Below, one piece after another: positions 53,911 to 63,710 of a stretch of DNA of 64,000 bases. This DNA is from Astragalus membranaceus (lineage: Eukaryota; Streptophyta; Magnoliopsida; Fabales; Fabaceae). A program made the translations under genes and the position numbers. The stretch spans positions 33,351,109 through 33,415,108 of the forward strand of contig CM076849.1 in NCBI GenBank assembly GCA_039519185.1, read 5' to 3'. How positions within the stretch are numbered: the first letter of the stretch is position 1; each line of letters starts with the position of its first letter. Under the pieces are notes generated by a model. That model saw only the letters and a program-made list of their open reading frames with translations, searched no databases and was not told the DNA's origin.

Positions 53911-54301
53911 AAAGTTTTAAAAAAAATAAAAAAAAAATTAAATCATACATCCAAAAAACTATTTAATACTGATATCTATATTGTTTCATCAACTTCAACT
54001 CCTCAAATATTCATTTTATAGAGCAAAAAAGAAAAAAAATGACAGCAGAATCCAAACACAAATTAAAGATGAACACATGTCTAGTCTTAACAATAGTTCA
54101 AGTTGCATACATCACAACAGATTAAAAATAAGAATACTAGATGTTTACAAAAATTAAGCTGCCATTGGCATATACAGAGGAGGAGTTCATTTTGAACCAA
54201 AACCAAACCACCTTGCCAAGAAGAATTTGTTTTTCCCACGAGAGGCTTCTTTTTCTGCAGTTGCTGGACTAGGCCAAAATCTGATTTGTGTTCCTTAATT
54301 A

Positions 54302-54411
54302 TCTTTCCTTTCAACAGGAAGCGTAAGGTATTTCAGGATTGTGACTGGCTTCCCACAAGAATATTTTTGCGTGTATTCCAATCCATCACGCCAGACTGTT
54401 ACCTCCAGTGA
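54302..54411 (-). pseudogene. DNA gyrase subunit B exon fragment
   Basis: After an AG acceptor at 54413-54412 the minus strand reads SLEVTVWRDGLEYTQKYSCG and KPVTILKYLTLP, matching the N-terminal ATPase half of plant organellar gyrase B (homologues have WRDG.EY.QKYSRGKPVT). The Arg after YS is Cys here, and the sequence diverges after LPVERK. Only about 36 of some 700 residues remain. Captured piece within CACTA C. Confidence 0.82.
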
Positions 54412-54479
54412 CTGTGAAGTTAGACAACAAGTCAATGGGATCTTTAGAAAACATTGATAACAAACCAGAAAACAAATAT

Positions 54480-55155
54480 GAATCTGGTGGTATCTTTCAT
54501 TATCATCTAAATATATGATGGATCAAAATATGCCAACATGTCCTAAAATGTAAGCTTACCATCAATAATTGTATCAGTTTTTTTATCAAAGCCAAGACAA
54601 ATTTATGGATCAAACTTGATAATAGAAATAATAGCACAGGCTGTGCTTGAGATTTGAATACAAGATGGAAAACCAAAACAAGTGAACATGAAAGGAAAAA
54701 TTCAGTTCAGAGATGCCAGTGAAACTTGAAAACAGTTACTAATTACATATGCCCAACTCAAAATTGTATATTTTTTGGGTCAAAAGTTTACATCTAAAAG
54801 GCAAAGGTCCATAGAGCTTGCATTATAAGGAAAAATTCAGTTCAGAGATGCTGTTCTCAACGGCTCATGGCTGCTGCACAGTACTAACGATTCTTTAGAT
54901 TTTCATCAAATACCTAAAGCTTCTTTTAGAAAGAAAGGTGCTAAGTTTATTCTTTTGTTTTTAGGTAAACAGCCAGGGGAAATATCTTGTTCATTGGAGG
55001 TAAATATTTTTAAAGGAAAATGAATTTTCTCATGCAAGGATATTTGTAACAAAGTCACAATGAACAACTGTACTTATAATTTATGAAACATTTTAGGACA
55101 TATGAAAAAATGAAAAAAAAAAATCAAATAATGCTGGAGTTTATACCTAGCCATA
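54480..55155. other. CACTA C interior without recognisable coding
   Basis: AT-rich sequence between the GYRB and SDH1 pieces with no family match. A GTTCAGAGATGC(T/C) word occurs twice (54707 and 54840), suggesting a small internal duplication. Confidence 0.5.
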
Positions 55156-55233
55156 ACTTCCTTTGACAGTATCATACATGTGCCACCTCCAGTCATCTTC
55201 AGTCATATTTCCCAGTGCAGCATTAATGCCACC
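55156..55233 (-). pseudogene. Succinate dehydrogenase flavoprotein subunit (SDH1) exon fragment
   Basis: After an AG acceptor at 55235-55234 the minus strand encodes 26 open codons, GGINAALGNMTEDDWRWHMY then DTVKGS, the FAD-binding segment of the SDH flavoprotein of mitochondrial complex II. The next residues differ (YG, stop), so the exon is cut. No mitochondrial presequence or catalytic His is here. Captured fragment. Confidence 0.92.
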
Positions 55234-56059
55234 CTATACAGAATTTTCATTCTCATGAGTGAACACTGCTAGCATATTCAGCAAAAGAAGAAAACTATCC
55301 AGATTATGTCAACTCCAAATCAATCTCAGTGGACCTCAGTTTTATCATTTGCATGACAATGATTTCACCACTTTAGACAAGGTGCCAGCGAGTCACAGAC
55401 ATAACAGTGGCACTGACGCACTGCAGGACAGGACTGTCAACAACACAATGCACCAGAGTAAGTGTGTATTTCGAACCAGTGTATATAATTTAATGCTACA
55501 AACACATAGTGTAAAATAATGTTACCCGACTCCCATAACTACTTTGAAGTCATCCTCCAAGGATCTTTTGATATACTTTTGGAAGTTAAAAGTTATAGGG
55601 TCAGAAACCAACTCAGTTAAAAGTAACTTCTATAGAAACTATTGACGCTAAAATAAAATTAGTATGCTAATAGACATTGAAATAGCAACACAAATCGCTT
55701 TTATGTATGTAGCATTAACTTTTAACTTCCAAAAGTATACATTAACGATTACCCTAGAACAATGACTAATTAAGAAGCAAAAAGTTAGTCAACAGTTGAG
55801 TATAGCAACACAAATCAAGAACTATATGTAATACTCATGCACACTTTTGATAGATACCACCCAAGTTATATGTAAGAAAGCTAATTCATTAAGTCCAAAA
55901 TAATAGATTCTCAAAATGCAAAATAGCAACGGCATAAAAGAGATTGTATTGATGCAAGCTCCAACTGTCGAAAGCATTCACAGTCTGACGCAACTGAATT
56001 ACTGAATCACATTACAGGTAAAAAATATTCACGTATCTTAATAAGAAAAATTAACATAC

Positions 56060-56981
56060 CACATCAGGTATGTCAAGTCCACGAGCAGCAACATCGGTAC
56101 ATAGCAAGATCCCCTTCTCTGCTTTGCAGAAGCTGAAGAAGGTAGTTGTTCTGGCACTCTGCTTTTGTTTTCCATGAATATTGAAGCATTCCAATCCAGC
56201 ACACTTGAGAAGATCTGTATGGAATGTGACAGAGTTGCATGAAGAGAACAACACCATCACTTTTTTTGATTGATATCTCCTCAAGAATGAATAGAGAACA
56301 ATAAAACGCTTGGCACACGGAACAACAACATAGCCCTGCTGCAATCCTTCAACTGTGACCTACAACAATGAGGATCTTGTCAGATACTATGATAGTGCTA
56401 GAAAACAAATCTCAAAAGATCGTGATAGAAGTGGGCAGGCAATCACCTTTTTCCTTCCATCGTCTACATCAACATAGATAGGAGTTGTCTGAAAAGATAA
56501 GCGGGCAAGATCCTCGACCTGTAATTGAGCAGGGAAAAGGTATTCAAAAGAATAGACAATAAGTAAGCAATTTGCTTGCATTCCCCATATTTCTCACTTT
56601 CAAACATGGCATGCATTATCAAGCATTAGCTTTAAGTATATCCAGGGGAAAAAGTAGACAACTTAAAATTGAGTGGGGAGAACAAATTAGGATTTGTTTC
56701 AGGGGAAGGAGCATGCTGAAAGATACAATTTAACAAACCTTCTTCGTTTGTGTCTCTGAAAACAAAGCTGTTTGCCTGTTCTGTTAAATGAGAAGCAGAT
56801 TCATTAACCATAATCATTAAAATTCCATAACCACATTGCATACTAAAATGGGAGAGGGGAAGGAGAACAGAGAACAACATTCCAAGAATCCTAATACCTT
56901 TGGAAGTATACTAATTATCTGCTTCATTTCATCCTCAAAGTTTGCTTCCAATATTCTGTCCGCTTCATCAATCATGAGACA
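56060..56981 (-). pseudogene. DEAD-box RNA helicase fragment (RH27/RH51, Has1-like), four intact exons
   Basis: Minus-strand exons: 56898-56981 (28 codons, CLMIDEADRILEANFEDEMK; DEAD motif II), 56739-56780 (14 codons, NRQTALFSETQTKK; motif III SAT reads SET), 56447-56518 (24 codons, VEDLARLSFQTTPIYVD) and 56060-56359 (100 codons; VMVLFSSCNSVTFHTDLL, CFNIHGKQKQSARTTTFF, TDVAARGLDIPDV; motifs IV and V). All splice sites are GT/AG and all junctions are phase 0, giving 166 contiguous open codons. The family unwinds pre-rRNA in the nucleolus. Motif I (Walker A) and motif VI are absent, and SAT is changed, so no activity is expected. The best-preserved captured segment of the window. Confidence 0.93.
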
Positions 56982-57039
56982 CTGTCAAATCACGCAAGAG
57001 CTTGAAATAAGGACAGATAGAACATTGACTTACATATGC

Positions 57040-58070
57040 AGGTAATAATATGAGATGAGATATCTAAAAGCAATAAAATGAAGAACTACATTCCAAAATG
57101 GAAAAAAGAAAAGCCTCGGATACCATAAGTTATAATATTACAGTATTGAATTCAGATGCTTGCTTAGATGGTGGTCGAGAAAATCCCTTTTTTGATAGAT
57201 AAAAGATAAAATGGTAGGCATACTATGAACAAAATGAGAATAACTAATGACTTAACAAATAGCTTAACAAACCAAAAAGTTAGCAGAACATAATTGTCAT
57301 TCTTAACTTCAATTGAAAGACAAAGTTAACACCAAAAGCTAACTTTTTAGCATTAACTCAACACTTTAACCATTTCCTTTTCTTTACTGAAGGCATGAGG
57401 AATTATTTTCCGTTTCATAATCCTTTAATTCCATTAAACAGATTTGAAATCAAGACTACATCATTATTTTCCCCAATCATTGCTGTTCTAAAATCAAAAA
57501 TAGCAAGAAAAACTTCAAACAAAATGAGAAAAACTAATGAGGAATAGAGTAAGAATGACGACAAAGAAATCATGGTTCATACCTATTTTTCAACCTCTAT
57601 CCTCTTTCCATGCTTCTCTCCGAAACGGATGTGGTTCAACTGAAAAATGGAAGCCAAGAATGCAAACATGCACAGAGGAAACCAGAAAACCTAGGAACAT
57701 CAAAACAAAACCAAAATCGGAAATTAGAAATTAGAAATTAGGGTTTTATACTCAAATTAGGGATTTCAATCACAAACAGGTATTGAAAGGAATGAGGGCT
57801 TACCAGGAATTAGAGAGAGACGTAGAAGGAGACAGAGCCGGCGTGAGAGAGAGGTAGTGTTCTGTACTTTTGTGTTGTGCGTGAGGGAGGGGCGAGGTGT
57901 GGTCACAAAGTGAGGGTGAGGGAGGCGCGATGGTGGAGGGTGTGGGTGGAGGCGCGATGAGAACAAGAAAACCTGAGGAGGGCGACTGAGAGAGGGGGGT
58001 CTACGAGGGAAGATGGAGGGCGACTGAGAAGAGGTCTACGAGGGAAGAGGGAGGGCGACTGAGAGAGGGA
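57040..58070. other. CACTA C 5' leader region
   Basis: No recognised gene. A minus-strand stretch at about 57640-57580 (LNHIRFGEKHGKRIEVEK) follows an AG and precedes a GT and could be a leader exon, family unknown. The 57770-58140 part is GA-rich on + with repeated GGGAGGGCGACTGAGAGAG units, probably promoter/5' UTR for minus-strand transcripts. Confidence 0.5.
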
Positions 58071-58140
58071 GGTCTACAGGGGAAGAGGGAGGTCTACTGA
58101 GAGAGAGGGAGGGCGACTGAGAGAGATGGTGGAGGGAGTG
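57990..58140. repeat. GA-rich tandem repeats in the CACTA C leader
   Basis: Four to five imperfect units of GGGAGGGCGACTGAGAGAG plus GGTCTACGAGGGAAGA, 30-45 bp each, near the right end of the element. Confidence 0.8.
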
Positions 58141-58706
58141 GGTGGAGGCGTGAAATGAGAGGTTTCGAGGGAAGAGTTCCCTTTAATTTGGGATCTGGTA
58201 CTTTGCGACGACATTTTAGCATTTTCCGACGGACATAGCTGTCGCAAATTTGCGACGAAACACGTTTTCGTCGGAAACGTAAGCGAGAAATTAAGCGCCT
58301 TTTTTCCTGAACATTTGCGACGACTTTTTCGTCGGAAATCCGTCAGAAATTGCGATGAATAAGAGTTCGTCGGAAAAAATGGCAGGAAAAAGCACTTATT
58401 CTTATAGTGTTCATTCTTGGAGTAATGCAGTTGCAATGCAGTAGCATTGTGCTGAGCCAGCGCAGTTGTAAGTGCAGAATCAATGCAAGAGCATTTGATG
58501 CAGTGAGCATCTAGATTGCACTGAACAAACTTTATCAAACATACCACAATGTATCCAAAATGGCCTACTAACAACTATAACCATGTTAAACACTCAAGTT
58601 ATCACATATTACATAAAATACTATATAAACTCTTTATCTTTGCTTGAAAGAGAGCAATTTACTAAGTTTAAACATATGAATAACTCTATATAAAATAGAG
58701 TTATCA

Positions 58707-59901
58707 AGATTCTGGCGAGGTGTTCTCCGGTGGGCGAGTTCCCTCTTCGGCGAAATTCTACTTCCGATTGTCCTGTTCCTGTTGGAGCGACATCTCGTCT
58801 TCCTTTCCTAGGTAATAATCTGCCTCATTCTGTCATTCCTTCTTTGTTTTCATTTTGCTTTTTGGTGAGGAGGGGGTGTCAGGCCTGGTGTCGACCTTGT
58901 CGCCCCCATCTAGGAAATCGTCGCTTAGTGGTCCTGACTTCTTCCTCCTTCCTTGCAGGTTACTGATACTGGCGCAAACAAAGCAAACAGGTTGCATCTC
59001 TGGTGAGCGATCAGTCCGATTGGCTGAACCCTTTGCTCGCCTGGAGACGATCGAGGCCATGAGTGAGGCCATGTCTGATGATCGAGCGGCGACATATTCT
59101 TCTTCAACCAATATGTCAAGTTCCAGCTCTTCGTCGGAGAGCTCTCCTTCTTCCGGGACGCCCACTCAACCTAAATCATCAGTGAATTCCCAACCCGCTC
59201 ATTCGGCTGATCAAGATCTCCAACAAGGTACTGGGGATGAGATCGAGCTTTCAACAAATGAAGTTGTGAACGAGCAAGTGGACGATGAGGTCGCCCAGGA
59301 GGCCGAAGAGCCGATTTGGGGGGCACCATATCTAGAGATATCTCCTCGGTTTCTGAGGAATTGCGCGGGAAAAAACCTTCTCTGATCAGCCCTGGGAACC
59401 ACAGGAGCCGATTTATTTAAAGATGGTCGGTTATAGAGGTCAGCACTGGACGGTTGAGGGCGTCCAGACAGGCGAGTCTGTTGCGATCATTCCAGAGACA
59501 ATCAAATTCATGGTGTACTCAACAGTCCTTTTAAACATGAAGGTTCGCCCCCCTTTCACGACCTTTCAACGAGAGGTCATGCGCTATCTATGCGTTGCCC
59601 CCTCCCAATTGCACCCGAATGGTTGGGCGTTCATAAGGGCGTTCGAACTGCTGATGGAGGCGATGGAGCGACCTTTTTTTCTTAAGTTATTCTTCACCGT
59701 TTTCGAGGTGAGTCGTCATGGTGAGAAGGGCACCAAAATGAGCCGGTGGGAGCATCTGATTCTGAAGGGAAACTCCAGCTATAAACTCTTTAAGGCCTAC
59801 TCCGACTCATTGAAGCCTTGGAAGCTCGCGTTCATGTGGGTCGTTCCGGTTTGTGAGAAGGTGATGAGGACATGGAACACCAAGATGCCCTTCAAAGTTT
59901 A
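58707..59901 (+). pseudogene. Antisense gene of the second Tat-type element (putative gypsy-type transposon domain)
   Basis: On + strand. A leader exon (to a GT at about 58812) and intron (acceptor about 58958) precede ATG 59059 (MSEAMSDDRAATYSSSTNMS). A Ser- and Glu-rich region runs to about 59360. A 1-bp shift in an A run near 59368 breaks the frame; it resumes as YLKMVGYRGQHWTVEGV, VRPPFTTFQREVMRYL, VAPSQLHPNGWAFIRAFELL and RPFFLKLFFTVFE. The PSQLHPN.W block is the signature of the putative gypsy-type transposon domain (Transposase_28). The gene is cut at 59901 by a junction to Ty3 pol sequence. The rest of this element is missing or lies elsewhere. Confidence 0.78.
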
Positions 59902-60051
59902 GGAGGTCCAATGACTAGGTCAATGGCAAGGAGAGTCCAAGAAAGTTTACTCCAATTCATAACCAATGCAATGTCAAATGAGGGCAAATATGTAATTACA
60001 CCAAAAACCATGCTTGTCATACAAACTATGGAGGAGGCGCAAGTCGCATGA
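59902..60051 (+). pseudogene. C-terminal end of a Ty3 polyprotein
   Basis: 50 codons in frame to a TGA at 60049: GPMTRSMARRVQESLLQFIT, NAMSNEGKYVIT, LVIQTMEEAQVA. The GP(M/L)TR(S/A)(M/R)A motif is the usual C-terminus of plant Ty3/gypsy polyproteins. It is followed by a 3' UTR and an LTR that starts another copy, so the order pol-end, LTR, interior, LTR repeats the pattern seen with the copia element. Confidence 0.8.
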
Positions 60052-60170
60052 CAAAAAAGGCATCCAAGTCATTTTATTTTAAATAAATAAAAGTGCATGT
60101 GACCAATTGATATTTTTGGAAACAAGACACTGAGTTGTTTATTTTTGTGTGTTTAATCCACTTCAAGTGG

Positions 60171-60946
60171 TGTGTTAGTCACATATTCCATATGTGATGA
60201 TAGAGTCAATAATTGTTGCATCAAAGAAAGACTTGAATGACAATCAAAGACAAGGAGTTAAAGCCAAGGAGTTACAAGAAAGACTTGAATGACAATCAAA
60301 GCCAAGGAGTTAAAGCCAATGAGTTACAAGACAAATGGATAAATGCTCCAACACCTCATTATTGGCATTATGGAGTGTAATTTCCATTAAGTTGTGTTTT
60401 TGTAACCTTTCCTAGTCTTGAATTGCTTGTAATTGATTTTTATTACACTAGCCCAGGATTCTATCTTGCTAATTTCAAAATTCCATAGCTAGAAGAGTTG
60501 TAATAGCTTTTGGTCTTCCTTTTCTTGTAACAACAAAGCACTCTTCTTACTACAAATAGAGGGTGTAAGTGTGATTGAATTTTTAACAAAGATTTTATCC
60601 ATATTTTGCGTTCATACTCTCTAGGTTCTGGATTGGACCATTTTATTTGATCTTTATCTAGAAATCATTTTCTTGTGGTGATCTTCACATTCATAGGCTT
60701 ATCCTAGTCTTGGATTAGACAAGGTGGCGCCCCTTACCTTCATTCCATTTTCTTCACAAAAATCATAGAAAAATACTATCTATTGTTAAGCATATTTTCC
60801 ATTTCACTAAACCCACAAAGTTTCCTATCTTTTCCTTTCCCATTATTCATTCTCCTTTAACCAAAAAATACAAAAATACAAGTTACAACCAGAACTCTAA
60901 ATTGAAAAGCAAAGAATTGGCCAAATTTTAGACAAGGTGGCCATCA
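60171..60946 (+). repeat. 5' LTR of the Ty3 element
   Basis: 776 bp, TG...CA. It contains several near repeats of GACTTGAATGACAATCAAAG and AAAGCCAAGGAGTTA. The start is set by homology with 63711 onward; 6 bp further left (AAGTGG) are also shared. Confidence 0.85.
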
Positions 60947-61260
60947 TTTGGTATCAAAGCAAGGTTCTAGTTTGTTCAACAATTTCAGGTTTTGTTTCAT
61001 TGCTTTTGAGGTCAAAAAAAAAATCGAAAAAAGAAAAAAAAATAATTTAAATTAAATATATATATATATATATATATATCAAAAAAAATTCTGGTTGTTT
61101 TCTTCTTCACCCTAAATTTTATTCTTTCTTGTTCTAATCCCACAAACTTTGTTTTCAAGACTTTTTTCCTTTCCAAGCTTTTTGTGTGTGTGGATTATTA
61201 TTTGAAATTGTTTTCTTTGTTTTGATCATATTTTGGTTTCTTTAAAGAACTGTGAGAGTC

Positions 61261-62943
61261 ATGGATCCTCAAAATCAATTATTTCTAGAAGCCCTCACGG
61301 CAAAAATGAAAGAATTTTTGAAAAAGGGAGTGGAAGGTATACATGAGAGAATTGATTAGTTAGAAGATAGATAAAATATTAGTGATGAGGAGGGTTGGAG
61401 GAGAAGACGTAATGAGCCTAGGGAAGATAGGTTGGGTGGTATAAAAATTAAAGTATCACAGTTTGTTAGGAAAAATGATGCGGATATGTATTTGGAATGG
61501 GAAACTAAAATTGAACAATTTTTTTCCTGCAACAATTACACTGAACTTCAAAAGGTGCAGGTTGCTTCAATTGAATTTACAGATTACGCTTTGGTGTGGT
61601 GGGATCAATTGACAAAGGAGAGGAGAAGGCACAATGAGCCAGCCATTGCCACATGGGAGGAGATGAAGAGGCTCATGGGGAAGGGATTCATTCTATCATA
61701 CTACAACAGAGAGTTGCACAACAAATTACAGCGACTCACCCAAGGTAACAAAAGTGTTGATGAGTACTACAAGGAGACGGAGGTGGCGAAAATTAGAGCA
61801 AATGTGGAGGAAGATGAAGAAGCAACCATGGCCAGATTCTTGCATGGTCTAAATAGTGATATAAGTGACATAGTGGAACTACAACAATATGTTCAAATAG
61901 ACGATTTGGTTCATCAACCCACAAAGATAGAACAACAACTCAAGGGGAAGGGCCAAATAATAAGAAGCACTACCACTTCCAATCCTCAAAATTGGAAGAG
62001 CGGTGTAAAGAGCGAAAGTAGTTCATCATCCAAAGAAACCGCGGCTGACCCAAAAGGTAAAAACACTACAACTAGTCATTCTCAAGTTGTTTCAACTAAC
62101 CAAGCTGTTAAGTGTTATAAGTGCCAAGGTTTAGGACACGTGGCATCTCAATGTCCTACCAAAAGAGTTATGCTTGTAGAGGAAGTTGAGGAGGAGGACG
62201 AAGGGGTTGAAGAAGGGGATTTTGATGAGGAGGAGACCCAAATACCTAGTGGAGAGTTACTTATGATGAAAAGGTTGTTGGAAGCTGTGGTAAAGGAGGA
62301 AGATACAACACAAAGGGAGAACATATTTCACTCAAGGTGCCTTGTACAAGGCAATGTATGTTCCCTTATTATTGATGGTGGGAGTTTTACCAATGTTGCT
62401 AGCACAAGGTTAGTTTCTAAACTTCAACTAGAAACTAAACCACATCCCAAACCATATAAACTTCAATGGCCTGTCAATGATATTGAAATGATTGTTGATA
62501 AGTTATTAGAAATTTCTTTTTCAATTGGTATGTATGAGGATGTGGCTGTTTGTGATGTAGTTCCTATGGAGGCTAGCCAGCTCTTGTTGGGAAGGCCTTG
62601 GCAATTTGATAAAAATGCCAATCATGAAGAGCGTACCAACAAGTACTCTTTTGTTCATCATGGAAAACATATTGTATTGGCTCCTTTGAGTCCAAGTGAG
62701 GTGAGAGATGATCAAAAAATATTGAGAGAAAAATGTGAAAGAAAAAGCAGAAAAGATTGCCAAAGAAAAAGAGAGAAAAAAGAGACACAAAAAATGGATG
62801 AAAAAAAGAAAGAAAGTTTGATGGCGACAAAAGGGGAGGTTAAAAATGCTATTTTTGCAAGTCAGCCCCTATATTTGCTTTTTAGCAAAGAGGTGGCTTT
62901 GCTGGAAATTTACCTAACACTCAAGAACTGCCCAGTTGCATAA
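61261..62943 (+). pseudogene. Ty3 gag-protease with two early stops
   Basis: From ATG 61261 (MDPQNQLFLEALTAKMKEFL) the frame meets TAG at 61357 and TAA at 61372, then is open for 500 codons. Gag core: MYLEWETKIEQFFSCNNYTE, YALVWWDQLTKERRRH, WEEMKRLMGKGFILSYYNRE and MARFLHGLNSDISDIVELQQ. Zinc knuckle CYKCQGLGHVASQC. Protease: LIIDGGSFTNVASTRLV and LLLGRPWQFD. A Lys/Glu-rich linker ends at 62941. The two stops near the N-terminus make this copy defective, though a downstream start could give a shorter gag. Confidence 0.9.
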
Positions 62944-62954
62944 ATTCTCTTTTG

Positions 62955-63710
62955 CAGTAATTTGAGGAATTGTTTCCTAAGGAAGTACCAAGTGGGCTGC
63001 CACCTTTGAGAGAGATTGAGCACCATATTGATCTCGTCCCAAGGGCCGCTTTGCCTAATAGGCCAGCCTATCGAATCAATCCACAACAAACACAAGAGAT
63101 ACAAAAACAAGTGGCTCAGTTGGTAAGTAAAGGTTTGGTAAGAAGTTTTCATTGTTTAGCAAGTTTCTATAGGAGGTTTGTCAAGGATTTTAGTACTATT
63201 GCTGCACCTCTTAACAAAATTGTTAAAAAAAGAAATTGGTTTTAAATGGGGTGAGAAACAAGAACAAGTTTTTCTATCCTTAAAGAAAAGCTCACCCAAG
63301 CACCAATTCTAGCATTGCCTAATTTTTCAAAATCTTTTGAAATTGAATGTGATGCTTCCAATGTTGGAATTGAGGCTATTTTGATGCAAGAAGGTCATCC
63401 AATTGCTTATTTTAGTGAGAAATTAAAAGGGGCTGCCCTAAATTACTCAACTTATGATAAGGAATTGTATGCCTTAGTAAGGGCATTGCAAACATGCAAC
63501 ATTATTTGCTGCCCAAAGAATTTGTCATTCATAGTGATCATGAGTCCTTGAAGTATCTAAAAGGACAAGGTAAGTTGAACAAGAGGCATGCTAAATGGGT
63601 TGAATTTTTGGAGCAATTTCCTAATGTGATTAAGCATAAGAAGGTTAAAGCCAATGTTGTGGCTGATGCATTGTCAAGAAGGTACGCCTTACTCTCTACC
63701 CTTGAAGTGG
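62955..63710 (+). pseudogene. Ty3 pol remnant lacking the RT catalytic core and integrase
   Basis: It begins with the RT entry segment (FPKEVPSGLPPLREIEHHID, QVAQLVSKGLVR). At about 63143 it jumps to the RT thumb/connection (SFHCLASFYRRFVKDFSTIA), so the whole palm including YxDD is deleted. After a 1-bp shift near 63235 RNase H follows (FEIECDASNVGIEAILMQEG, HPIAYFSEKLKGAALNYSTY) and, past a second shift near 63495, SDHESLKYLKGQGKLNKRHA and VADALSRRYALLSTLE. That is joined directly to the LTR edge; integrase is absent. Confidence 0.9.

Larger units (their letters stand above)
53683..58409 (-). mobile_element. CACTA transposon C with captured GYRB, SDH1 and DEAD-box helicase fragments
   Basis: Left end CACTACAAGAAAATC at 53683, right end TTATTCTTATAGTG at 58409, target duplication TTC on both sides (53680-53682, 58410-58412). 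Both ends are rich in TTTCCGACGGA/TCCGTCGGAAA subterminal repeats. No transposase is present. The minus strand holds exon-sized pieces of three host genes in the same orientation. The leader at about 58100-58200 resembles that of CACTA A (4320-4430). 4727 bp long; non-autonomous. Confidence 0.93.
52443..58706. mobile_element. Solo-LTR-like insertion (about 1.53 kb without the nested CACTA)
   Basis: It begins TGGTGTGTGG and ends GAGTTATCA (TG...CA), and is flanked by AGATT at 52438-52442 and 58707-58711, a 5-bp duplication as LTR elements make. Outside the CACTA nested at 53683-58409 it has no coding and no internal primer site, so a solo LTR or a small non-autonomous LTR element fits best. 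The start region (CAAGTATACACAGTCCATAA) resembles a dispersed plant repeat I cannot name. Confidence 0.7.
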
